This document shows, one piece after another, positions 34,305-45,523 of a DNA stretch of 64,000 nt (the stretch's first letter is position 1; each line of letters starts with the position of its first letter). Source of the DNA: Hyphochytrium catenoides (taxonomy: Eukaryota > Sar > Hyphochytriomycetes > Hyphochytriales > Hyphochytriaceae); contig FLMG01001166.1 of the NCBI GenBank assembly GCA_900088475.1, positions 1 through 64,000 on the forward strand, written 5' to 3'. The notes beneath the pieces are model-generated. The model ran no database searches. It saw nothing but the letters and a program-made list of their open reading frames with translations, and was not told the origin of the DNA. A program made the position numbers and the translations under genes.

Positions 34305-35810
34305 ATGGGCATTACCTCTCCTGGACTGGCTGCCGCGGGTTTGCGGTGGGCTGACGTCCTTTCAAGCCTCTTTGAAAAGGAGAGATGTGGAACCGTTTTT
34401 CAGTTTGGCTTTGACTTGGAGCACCTGGAAACCCTGAGCAATGAAGCAGACTCAGTGGTCTGTATTGATAGCTTCACAGACTCAGCCCCGGAGCTAGATG
34501 ACCGAAAGAACATCACCTACATCTCTTCCAACCCACTCACATTCTTACCGAAAGTACACAGCGGCTGCAGTGCTTGGGTTAGCCAAGATATGAGATGGTT
34601 GTCAGATGAAGACATTGTTAGCCTTATCAAGAACCTTGAGTTGACCTTTCAGGGAGCGCCCATTCTCATACTCACAGACTATGACTGTACAGCGGCGGCT
34701 GACACGATGTGGTTCCCCTCATATGTGAGGAGTTTGAACCGCTTACGTACTCTGTTTGGAAGTGGCACTATGATTCCAGAGATCGTATTTCAGGATACAC
34801 GAGCCGCAAAAATATTGTTCAATCTACAGAAACAAGAAGTATCCCTTTCTATTCACGGCTCGGAGTCAAGCTCGCGCTGCTCCCAGAGATGTGCAGCGGT
34901 ACCGAAGGAGGAGCAAGTCCAAGAGATTCCGCTTCTCGCGACACCAGAGGATAGCTCTGACGCAGCGGAGACTCTAGCAGTAGCTATACACTTTGGTATC
35001 GAAATAGTGAAAGAGCTAATCGAAGAAGATGCAGATTTACCTTTACGGAAGACATTCTCTTTTCTGGATCTCGGCGGCGGAGCCTACGGTACGGGTGCGG
35101 CATTGACTGCAGAAGTGGCATATTGTTTGGTCGCTGAAGTGAACAAGGAGCTCTTGAGCCAGTTAAGGGACTCTTTCCACTCTTTGAGTATGTCCCATGT
35201 CTTCCTCATCAATGGGAGCTTTGATCTCTGGCTTAGCCAGGCGCGTGCAGAGCTACCCAATGCTTTTTGGAACACCCGCAGAATTGCCGGTTTGCTGATG
35301 AATAGTTTGCAGCGAATTCCAGCGCGACAACGGCGAGAGTTTCTTCAGCATGTGGTGGACTTTGTAGGGGAGGGAGGTGTTCTTATATTGACGACCTTCA
35401 AGCAAACTGCGTCTTCGTTGGTGCCGTTAAGGTTGTCCTTTCTCCCAGATTCCAGCCGGCTTGAATGGTTCAGAGAGGATGACCTGCTGGACCTTATTGG
35501 CTCTCTGTCACATGTGCTAGACGTTGAGGTCAAAGTTACGAGGGTCATGGTGGGTGTTGTCTGCCATATTGGAGGCAACAACCAACAAAATCAACCTAAA
35601 CCACACGTGGTTCCCGCTGCGTCTACCGGTGTATACTCTCCTTCCTTCGGCGTCGGAAATTCGGAGGCTACCAGTGCCCAAGAAGAGAAGACAGAAGAGG
35701 TTGCGGAAGAGGAAGAAGAAGAAGATCCTTATGCCTTCTACTCTTCGATGCATGACCCTAGATCTGTTCACTACCGGCAGACCTGTATCAGCAGTAGCCC
35801 GATACCCTAG
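34305..35810 (+). CDS. methyltransferase-fold protein, substrate unknown
   Basis: A single exon of 1506 nt (501 residues) from ATG 34305; the frame is open a little further upstream without a better start. The central region has a glycine-rich SAM-binding-like loop, FSFLDLGGGAYGTGAAL, followed by an acidic turn (AEVNKE). Later strands include IAGLLMNSLQRIP and EGGVLILTTF, as in class I methyltransferases. The first 150 residues have another strand-turn pattern (GTVFQFGFDLEHL, SVVCIDSF) that could be a second, degenerate Rossmann-type module. The C-terminus has a run of glutamates and a Ser/Pro tail. I do not recognise the family, and the catalytic identity is inference. It has no introns. Confidence 0.65.
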   Translation: MGITSPGLAAAGLRWADVLSSLFEKERCGTVFQFGFDLEHLETLSNEADSVVCIDSFTDSAPELDDRKNITYISSNPLTFLPKVHSGCSAWVSQDMRWLSDEDIVSLIKNLELTFQGAPILILTDYDCTAAADTMWFPSYVRSLNRLRTLFGSGTMIPEIVFQDTRAAKILFNLQKQEVSLSIHGSESSSRCSQRCAAVPKEEQVQEIPLLATPEDSSDAAETLAVAIHFGIEIVKELIEEDADLPLRKTFSFLDLGGGAYGTGAALTAEVAYCLVAEVNKELLSQLRDSFHSLSMSHVFLINGSFDLWLSQARAELPNAFWNTRRIAGLLMNSLQRIPARQRREFLQHVVDFVGEGGVLILTTFKQTASSLVPLRLSFLPDSSRLEWFREDDLLDLIGSLSHVLDVEVKVTRVMVGVVCHIGGNNQQNQPKPHVVPAASTGVYSPSFGVGNSEATSAQEEKTEEVAEEEEEEDPYAFYSSMHDPRSVHYRQTCISSSPIP

Positions 35811-36869
35811 ATTTTCCTCCTCTACTCCTGGTTTGTATCTCATCGCTCTCAAAATAACACTTTCTCCGCTTGTTACAATAGTGGGACGCCGGTTCTCTCA
35901 TTTATACCGCCAGTCCATGTACTCTTTTGCATGCCCTCATTTTTATTAGCTTCTGTTGCCACAGTACGGTCATAAATAAATATATCAATGGACGACATCC
36001 TCAGCTTCAATGGCTCCAGATACTTTACCGCTCCTTCCTCCATGCCGCTTGCTGATTATTGTCTCTACCATGTGACGGCATTGAAGGACAGATAGTGTAG
36101 AAGTTCGATGGTCCGTGACAAGAAAGCGCTTAGGTTTTCAAGTGGGAGAGAGAACATGGCCTTACGTTCGTTCTGGTGATAAGAGTACCACCTCATCATA
36201 ACTGCAGCCAAGTAATGTCTTTATAAAGCCGTCCGATGTTATATCGTCTGGGTCCATTGTCTCTTTCCGTTCTCATGGCCGGCCTCAAGTGCCTTCAATC
36301 ATCATCATTGATCCCTTCATGGAGCAAGGGAAAGCATTGGGGCATTGGTCTCAGTGGAGCATCATAATATCAGAATCTATACAGTACGAAGGGAACTTCA
36401 ACAGCCCAACCCTCCACCTCGAAGTCTACTATTGGGAATATCCTTGGGGGAAATTCGAACTCTACGCAGTTCTCACAGTCTTGCCCGATGAGAATCAGCG
36501 TGAAGCATGCACACAACATAAAGAATCAACATGAAGCATGCACACAACATGAAGAAAGAGACCAAAGCGGAAAACTGTCGAGAGACCCAGTCTCATCATG
36601 ATTGACGGCAGAGGAAGGCAAGGCTGGGCATGACCATCATGTCATGACAAAGGCACTCAGCAGCAAAGGCACTGCGCTAGAGGACTATCATACTTATGGG
36701 CCGCAGGCATAAGAGGAAGGGAAAAAGAGACAAAGATGCAACATGTGAGGGCTTACAGCAGGTGATCGCTAGCCGCGTCATCAATGAAGTCACAGGCGGT
36801 TTCCCTTCGACTGCAGCACATCCCATATCTGTCCCAATGAATGCTCTCGTCTGTCGGAGTTGAGGGACA
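35811..36869. other. intergenic, with 31-bp tandem repeat
   Basis: No gene recognised. Positions 36491-36552 are a two-unit 31-bp tandem repeat (see separate entry). Confidence 0.55.
36491..36552. repeat. 31-bp tandem duplication
   Basis: Units 36491-36521 and 36522-36552 share the core GAAGCATGCACACAACAT with few differences elsewhere. Confidence 0.8.
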
Positions 36870-39800
36870 ATGGCGTCTTCATCGAGGTTCTACGGCCTTT
36901 CTCACAGCGGGTGGTGCGGTTCTGACCCGAGGGATGAGAATGTCCCTGCTCAAGTACTGGAGGGTGGCACCGCCTCCTTGATGGATGAGCCTTGGGACAT
37001 TGAAGACTACTGGATGAAGGAAGATGATCTGTCTCCATTGCACAATCGAGAGGTAGGTAGCAACGTCTGGACGCTGGCTTACATTCTTTTCCGCTTATAG
37101 TTATGTTCGCCCAGAACATGCTGCTGCTTCCCTCCGAGCTCTGTCTGAGATCTACCGGAGTCTCTGAGGTTCTTAAGGACATTTTGTTCTGGTCCTTATC
37201 TATCAAGAACTCTTTCCTCTCCTCTTCTATTAACTCTTGGCTGTCTCCTACGATCAAGAAGACATCATTCGACAGTAGGGAGTCATCACAAGCCCAGGCC
37301 ATATTAGGCAATGGAGAGGTGATACAACCAATGTCCTTTAAGTCGAACCCCTCTCTATGTTAGGCGCCGTCATTCCTTATTTATTTAATACTGCTCCCAA
37401 TGCTTTTCGCGTTTCCCCTGGTTTCCTCGTCAAGCTACAATCTTTGGCCTGTTGTGCACGATTCTGCGTCGAACTGTGCCTCTCACTCCGGGATTCAGAC
37501 TCTTACCTAGCCGCTACTGCTTACGTTCGCTAAGATGCCGTTGAACTCAGGTACAGAGTCTCCCCGCGTCGTGTCTACCATCAAGTACGTATCGGAGCTT
37601 GCGCTCCTAAGCCCTTGCCCGAGATCATCCTCTCTCTCAGCTCTGCCGCAATGCGACGCCCTTCTCATTATCTCTTACTCTCCATCTTTCCCGCTTTGTT
37701 TTTCCGCTTCGCTACCCGTCTTCACTCTCTGGACGGGTCTAAGTCGGTACACTTGGTGGTGACATAGTCGTTGTCGCATCACCCCCGCCGCCTTCTTATT
37801 CTAATGGCTGTTATGAGTCAGGAGAATACGCCAGGATAAAGGAATGTCTATATAAAGCCCTAGAGTGCCTTCGAGAAGCTGGCAGTCAACTGCAGAAGGA
37901 CGACGAAAGAGATGATCTCTTATTCCCTTCACACTGGGAGGAAGATCTAGACCGTCTTTTGCAAGATTTAAGAGAGCAACTTTGCCATATAGAGAATGGA
38001 CTTTCGTCCACGCCAAAGAGGAAAGGCCACCTAGGAGAGAAAAGACACGAGGAACCATTGCAGCACGCCGTACAACGATCAGTAGTTAGCGAGCAAAAGA
38101 AAGCTAGGAACCGTGAGGAGACAGGCGCTCCTCTGCTTCCTTTTCCTTGGGACGATGAGGAGGAGAAGCCCCCAGCGCTTGGGCGAATCCAGACCTTAAG
38201 GCGCTTTGAGGTAGAGCATATGTGTCGTCTTCTCGCTCCGTCAGCTAATTTTAGAGTATATTCCCTCGATTGGACACTTCATTCCCTTTTCTTCTTGTCT
38301 GGCTCCTCGGTCCATTCCCGCTGATTGTGATTGCGCAGTTTGCTCTCCTTTCAGAAAAATGCTGTGCATATGTTCCACTCGTCAGTGTATCCGATCGGTT
38401 TGCAACCGCTTCTGAATTTGCTTCCAGGTGGTGGAGGACGAAGTTGACGACTGGAGTTGGGGAGGACTGTGGTATCTTCTAGGCCGCGAGGAGAAGAACT
38501 CGTCACCCGAGCCAATGGCAGAAACTTCTCTCCGCAGACTACCTGGGGACAATATCGCACTAGCCAACATTTGGATATTCCTCTCAGGCCTGGATTTTGC
38601 AAAAGCTGCCTGTGTTTGTCGAGAGTGGTGCACCCTCGTGGTAATGCTTAATTACTCTCGAACGACGGTTCCCACGTCTGCTTATCACGCTGAGGCTGCG
38701 CTTCTTCCCTCTGCTACCGACCTTTCGATTTACAGTCAGCCTTGCCCTACTCTGCGAACATCTCCCTAGCTGTCTGAGCTCCCATTCTCTCCGCTTCCCC
38801 TTGTCTCGCTAACCCAAGTGACTTCCCTTAAGCGGACGTTGTTGTCAGGTAGCACCACTCTGCTGAACTACTGTTCTTCCTTTTAGGTCAGGTCCGAAAT
38901 TGGCAATCAGCTTTGGCGTAAAGCGACTCAGCTGCAATGGGACGAAGAGGGTCGAGGCAATGAAGAGCGGGGACCTATAAACTGGAAGGACCGTTACGCC
39001 CTTTTGCACAGGCAACTGAACCCTTTAGCAACTGTCCATCTTGCTCTCTACACTCTTCACTAATAAATTGCACCCCTCATCCCCTCCTTTGGTCACATGG
39101 CTGCAGGAGGACCATGGCCTGGCGGTCACTCTCAAAGGAGACGTCTCATATTCCCCTGCCTTCCTATATCTTCGGTAGTCAGGTAACTAGATTTCCTTCA
39201 CCATACGCGAAGACTCCTGTAGTTCGACCTATCAGTTCGACCTATCACCTGCTTGTCGTCGTCTGTTGCTCAGCATTGAGACATCACTTATCCACAACCT
39301 TGACCTATCTTGACGCCTCTTTCTCGAATCTTTCATGTGGTTATGCCGCATTGCGTTCTATCATGGTTTGCCCTTTAACTGACGTCTCTCTCGGCCCGGC
39401 CAACCTACCTCGCTAATCGAAGTTGACGTCACTCGCTGTGCGGCGCTCTCGATTGTACCTGGGAAGTGGAAACGGCGAGGTACGCTCCTTTGAATTTGGG
39501 TCCTCTGCGGCCAGCCTCTCTCAGGGCCGAGAGCTCTCACTTCATACTAGAAGTGTTCAGGTGAGCCAATAACAGGTCTACGTTGACACCCCTCAGCGTA
39601 GGTGTTTCCTTTTTTTGAATCACCTTATCTTATGACTCTTGAGTTCGACTTTGCTTCTCTGCTCCACTCCTGACCCGAATCTCATCGCTAGATCACGCTA
39701 TTTCCTGTCTCCTTTCACGAAGGTGCATGTGACACTTATCTTTACGCCCTCTGTCTTTGTGGTTAGAGCATTAGCGCACACATTGGCTGCAGGTTTGTAG

Positions 39801-41559
39801 CTACCGGGTCTGCAGATGGTCTAATAGGACTATGGGACACCCAAGATAATGGTATAGCTATAAACCACTCTCAGCTACAGATCTCCTTTGTTTACTTTTA
39901 AGGTGACGCTATAGGTGACGTAATTTTTAACTCTGCCATGCCGTCAAGCTCTTGAGCTCCTTAATGTCCTCCTGTTTATCTATCCTGCCCTTCCGCTCTG
40001 CCACTATCGGCTCACCTATCGTCGCCCTATACTGGTATCCTTCAGCTGTTGCCAATGTTGCTAACTTGGTTTTGGGTCGTAGATGCATTGTTTGCCGTTC
40101 TTAGGGGTCATCAGAGCTGTGTGCGAAGGTAAGCGAAAGGGGTAGTTGGCTGCGCTGAGGTTTGTGCCGTTCTCCTTGACAAGACAGTGCTGCGGGCCCT
40201 ACTTTGCTTCTCAAACACTGCTTGGCCGGGAACCCTTCTCCTTAACTTTTCTGCTCCTACATTGAGATGCTTTTGTGCTGCTGTGATCGCTGGTATTACT
40301 CGCAGTGTCTATCAATATCCTGAGCAGCACTTGAATGACTACTCCCTGGGACTCGTCTCTGGGGGCTTGGATGGGACAATCCGAGCTTGGGACCTCAGGA
40401 CTCAGCAGGTGGCAACCTCTTGTCGCTCTTCACCATCTCTCTTTGTGAGTCCATCGCTAGGCAAAGCTCTCATTATTTTGCTCTCGCCTCGCCCTCCATC
40501 TCGCTCCTCTTTGTAGAATATATGCATACCGAGTGCAGGCAGAAGGATGGTAATATCAGTGACTGCCCACCGCTCACGGCCCGTCGTAGCTGCCGCTTAC
40601 GAGGTACGTCAATTTTAGCGTTTGAGAATGGCTGGGAGCACCAGGAAAGCAGAGCTTTCAAAGGTTCCGACCACATCAGAATGCTGGAAAGGTAGCTAGG
40701 GAGCAATGCAAAGGGACGTGCATCAGGGCAGAGATGAATTATAAAATGTGGGAAGAAGAGTCAGCTAAAAAGAGGAGGTGCTGAGAACTCAATCTGTGCC
40801 GCTTCAGGACGGCTCTATCTGTTGGTTTGACGTTCGGAGACACTGCTCTCCTCTTGTAACTTTGAAAGACCATCGGTCTCCGGTTCTTTCCATGGCCTGG
40901 GTCAACGACAACACTGTAAGGAGCTATATGCTATCTCTTTATCAGCCTAGTTCTTGTCTCTCCAAAATAGCTGCGTGTTTCCCTCTCTTGGTCTTGACTA
41001 ACTCATGGCATGAAGTCGTCTTTGCTGGCTCGGCAGCGTCATCTGTTTAGTTGGCTAGGATGCTCTCCTCGTTATCCCTTCTTCGAATCCAGTTACTCCT
41101 CTTTCTGGCTCTTACGCCGCGCTTGGAGCTCACGGTCTTCTTTGGTTCTCTTTTCTGAAGTTTGTCTCAGGAGGCAGTGACTCCCTTGTCAAAATTTGGA
41201 CATCTGTTCTAAGTCCAAGTAAGAAGGAAGTGAGAGACCTCACTCATTCCCATCTGGTTGATAGCCCTAAGGCAACAACCACAGAAGCGGGAGGGCGCAA
41301 TAGGCGGACATATCCTGTCCTGCAGCTTTCGCCAGTTCAATCCGTCCCTTCTATTATCCATTCCTTACACGCGTGCGGATGCATCCAGGCCATAGACGTT
41401 CTGTCGTGTCAGCCTTTGTATACTCTGGCGTCTCCACCTAGTACTCCGTTCTCCATCTCGCCCAGCCCTCAATCCTCACCTCTTCGTCTGTTTTCCTCGT
41501 CTGCCGAAGCGATAGTCGCTGCCTCAGCCAAGGAGGTGCAGATATGGCATTACTGTTAA
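36870..41559 (+). CDS. F-box/WD40 repeat protein (likely SCF ubiquitin-ligase adaptor)
   Basis: Twelve exons: 36870-37052, 37535-37550, 37822-38210, 38428-38640, 38887-39011, 39107-39182, 39423-39560, 39767-39851, 40083-40128, 40306-40408, 40808-40915, 41161-41559. They give 1881 nt, 626 residues. An F-box lies in exon 4 (NIWIFLSGLDFAKAACVCREW), followed by the usual WKDRY segment. WD repeats follow: YLGSGNGEVRSFEF, FVATGSADGLIGLWD, LVSGGLDGTIRAWD, DGSICWFDVRR, FVSGGSDSLVKIW and EAIVAASAKEVQIWHYC. F-box proteins bind Skp1, and the propeller recruits substrates to the SCF ligase. Two oddities are a 16-nt second exon (37535-37550) and a GC-AG intron after 39011. Translation may instead start at the ATG of exon 2, and a further exon within 37053-37534 is possible. 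Confidence 0.82.
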
Positions 41560-42682
41560 TGAGCCGTAAGTATTGCTGACAGCCTCTAGTAACATATTTC
41601 TCCTTGGATGACAAAGACATCAAGCATGGGGCACTCTTTCTCTCCTATAGATAATGTTTTTTCTCTTGTTACCCTTGCTTCAAGGTCTTCTGGCTCGTTC
41701 TTTACCATTCTTCCAGTTATCTCTCTAGTCTTTTATTGTGGATCGGTTCCCTCACTGGCCCTGAGTAATAGCTGCAGGCTAACGTAGCACTCTCCACTGA
41801 CTGTCTCACGGATCCATGTCAGTGTATGTCCCTGACAACGACGCAAGAGACAATGGTTTCTACCGAGAGCAAAGACGAAGCTTCCGTGCACATGAGAGGG
41901 CCTTCAACTTCAAAGGGCATAAGATGGAGAGGGACCGACGCGATAAGATGGACATCAAACTTTCCCCCACAGCAGTTGTCAGTCAGACACACCCTAGCAG
42001 TTATCCCAGCCGATGCGCCACACTAAGTGTGGCTGATTGGGGCCTGTAAAAGAAATTGTTGACAGTGATCATAGACTCTTGACATTGTGGTATCCGTGTG
42101 CATATACTAGGGATTGTGGCTCCCTAACCATCAGCTCAGCGGACCCTACCTTCCGACCACGAAGGTGAGCAATGCAGAATCCACCTATAACTTATTGCCT
42201 ACCTCTGCCACGTCTCCCACATCTCTAAGCATCTAATGTAAGGTAAGGCAACGGAGACGGCGGCGGGACCAGGGACCAGGACCGGGAAGCAGCTCTCTTC
42301 TCCAGGTGTCTCACATCTGCACCGACGCGACGGCACTCACTGCTACAGCGCTCAGCTTCCAGATTCAGACACAAGCCGTCATCATGTCGTCAGAAAAGAG
42401 CCAGTAACCACCACAGAATCAGTAACAGTTTGTTTCAAATTAGCTTCGGCTCATAGTTTTCGTTCACGCTAGTTTCGGGGGCCATGCTTGGTGGGATGAC
42501 TAGTGATGAAGATCAGAACCCAAGATCCACTCGCGCCTGTTCTGCTGCAGCTTTTCCTTGGCCTTCTCTGATCTGAGAGTGCTCGTGCTGGGTTGAGGAT
42601 CAGTCTCCCTTCTGTCTTGTGCCCCTGTCTTGTGGGCTAACGCGCTAGGGCCTTGCTTTGCTGGCCCAGAAAAGCATGAGAG
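41560..42682. other. intergenic, no gene recognised
   Basis: About 1.1 kb between two genes on the same strand. Open frames near 41816-42049 are short and unconvincing. No repeat noted. Confidence 0.5.
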
Positions 42683-45523
42683 ATGGAGAACAAGGAGCGG
42701 ATAAAGGAGAGGTTGGGCGCCATGGAAGAGTTCGTTCGTTGGGCCCAGCAGGAACTAAGCCTGGATGGGCCTCCAGAGCCAGAAGCTGAAAAGGGGGAAG
42801 CTGAAGGTAAGATAGGGCGTGAGAGCAATGAGACTGGCACTCATCAAGTGCAGTCCAAGCGAATGAGAATGTCCACCCAAGAGCCATCACAAGTGATGCC
42901 GGACAGAAGGCAAGCGAGAAACACGGGAGAAGAAGCTAGCCAGTGTATACCACTACCTCTCCGTTTATCTCACAGCCTCCATCTCTGTGTCATGAATCAT
43001 GGACACCCTCTTCCCCACCACGACTGGGAGAGCGCGGAGAGTGACCAGCTCTCCCTCGTAGCAGGCAGAAAACTTTCCTCAGCCACAGTGCTTGCCAAAA
43101 TCAGGGGCGATTGCCTTCTGACGTGGAGATCGTCAGAAACTTTCTATAGATTCTTGCAGTCCGGATCATGGCGGAAACGGACACTGTATGGACTTACCTC
43201 TCTTTCTCATTTTGCACTTCTTGCCTATTGAACTATACAGTTGGCTGTCTACCGGTCTTATACCTCCAAGCGCTCTGCTCTAGCTCACTTCTTTCCTAGG
43301 CTACAAAGGTCTCGTTCTTTTCTTCCGACTAAGGCAACTTCGGTCATCTGCTACTACTTGTCTCTCTTCTTTCTCTTACTCGTCCACATATTAAACAGTC
43401 AAGGAAAAGGATTGGGAAATGAAGGATCGAAGGCAGCAGACTGGCCAGCCGAATGCCTTGCCGCTGGAGCCGTGTTTTCTGAGATCAAACGAGGCAAAGA
43501 GTCAAAGTGGGCCGCTTACCTTGCATCGCTTCCTTCCGCTGCAAGCCTCAGGACAGGTTTGCTGCTTTTCCACTGCAACTTTCTCCTATCTATGAAGTCC
43601 TAAAAGATACTCTCGACCTGACTTTTTTGCTTGAGAGACCAGATGTCTCAGTCACTCTAAGAAGCTTCGTCGCAGGAGGTTAAATTAAGTGTGTTCATCT
43701 GGTTGCTCTCTGTTAACTCCATCTCACTCGGTCCCGCTATTTCTATCTCGTTCCCACCCTTTTTAGGCCTAAGGCTTTGGCTATTCCTCTCACTGCACAC
43801 CGTTCGTCCCCTGTAGTGCCTGTTCTTTGGTGTCCAACGGAGGTTCGAAAGCTGGCATGGACCTCTGTCTACATTAGGCTCAGACTCCTTAGAGTAGAAG
43901 AGTTCTTAGATAAAATCATAGTTCCTCTGGCTCATTATTCGCTTTCAAAAAACGCGGAGCAGATTGACAATAAGCAGATTAGAGAAGACTTTCTACGAGC
44001 AGTAGCACTGGTCCTCTCCCGAGGGTATGATCGCGGATGTTCTCTCATTCCTTGTTAACCTCCGCTTCACCTACGATCCCAATATTGCATAGTCTGTCTA
44101 ACACTTCTATGACGTCGTCTACAACACCGACTGCGTCCCAGGTTTGAGTTAGAGGACGAAGAGATTGCAATGGTCCCAATAGCCGACCTTTTGGATCATT
44201 CCGATCAACAAGCGAACGTCCAGATCTCCTTTGATAGCCCAGAGGCGGAGGAGAAGTCAGCCGTTGAGGGGCCCGATGAAGAGTCATCAGTATGTAGAAA
44301 AGATTTTCCCCTAAGTCTCATTCCCTTCATTATGTCACTCAGGTGCAAGACTCTTTCCCTCTGCCTCTTGCCACTCCTTTTTGCAGGATCTCTATCTATC
44401 TACATGCCAAGATGTAAGCCAAGGAGACCCACTTAGGAGCACCTACGGTTTACTAGGGAACTCCTGTCTCCTATTCAAATACGGCTTTATGAGACAAAAG
44501 GCGAGCCTCTACTCTACAGTCATCATACCCTCCTTTCTTCTGCTGATAGCCCTCGCGATCCAACGTCCGAAAGAGGACGATATTGGCGAAGCCGAGAAGA
44601 GTGAAGAGATGGCCAGACGGTTGGAGTTCCTCCGTGACCATGGGGTCTTTCGTTGTCAGGAAGCTGTGTGGCGGAAGACCAAAGAGTTTACCATAAGAAA
44701 GATGTCAAACCAGATCAAGAGCCACTTTATGGAGATCGTACCCTCTCTGTTCGACTGCTATGAAAGCTGGGAGGATCTCTTTGACGAGAGTTTTACCCTA
44801 TCGTTTGAGCCTTCCAAACAGACTCAGCCCAGCACGCTCAATGCTAATTTGCCTGGATCAGTGAGTGCAAGTGAAGCTCTACGAGAAACGTTAGCAGTTT
44901 TGTCGATGACTGCAAGCCAGCTAGCCGCCTACGAGTCAGAAAGCGGTTGCGGAACCTCTTTCGAAGATGCATTCCCCAAAAGGAACGCCGGTATGTCTGA
45001 TCCTAGTGAGGCCCACTCCTTGCCTGTGGAGGATCACTTAATCAGGTTCAATCGAGGTATTAATACCCTCATGCGCCAGGTGAGACGTTCACTCCAGCCT
45101 AAAGCTGTTTTATGCTTGCGTCTGATAGCAAGCTTGCGTTCTTGTATGTGTCATACGCTGCACATTTGGTTCCTAACACCTTGTATCTGCTACGACTTGT
45201 AAGACGTCATGTAGTGATCGGACCGCTTTCACTGCGTGCCCTCTTTAGGATGTTTCCTAGCCTGTCAAGCTCAAGTATCTTCTGCACCCGTCTGTGTACC
45301 CTTCTGCTTGTTTCTGTAGGTCATTGGACTTCGCCTTCAGATGCTTGAGCACGAAGACCAACTGGCCCCGTGCGGTCCAGAATGCAAGTGTCATAGGGAA
45401 AAGGCCGTGATACACATGGCGCAAAGGATGTGGAGCGAAGAGAGGCAGATGCTCCAACACTATCAGGCAGAGGACATTATTGACCAACCTCTCATGACGG
45501 TGAACGATGGAAGTGTAGCGTGA
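42683..45523 (+). CDS. SET-domain protein lysine methyltransferase (Rubisco-LSMT/SETD3/SETD6 type)
   Basis: Six exons: 42683-43185, 43399-43556, 43817-44024, 44142-44289, 44387-45079, 45320-45523. They give 1914 nt, 637 residues. The split SET domain can be followed: LAKIRGDCLLT, GKESKWAAYLASLP, the motif MVPIADLLDHSDQQANVQ (the family's D-x-x-NH region, with H kept and N replaced by D), and DPLRSTYGLLGNSCLLFKYGF. A long helical C-terminal half corresponds to the Rubs-LSMT substrate-binding domain. Such enzymes methylate lysine or histidine of non-histone proteins such as actin, Rubisco or RelA; the substrate here is unknown. A hydrophobic stretch at about 44498-44553 (YSTVIIPSFLLLIALAIQR) could be an in-frame retained intron. 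A possible donor at 42807 within exon 1 would shorten the N-terminus. Confidence 0.8.

Noticed and set aside
36790-37311. A 173-residue minus-strand frame over the first exon and intron of the F-box gene
   Set aside because: It is protein-like in places but has no partner exons, and the plus-strand model explains the region in phase.
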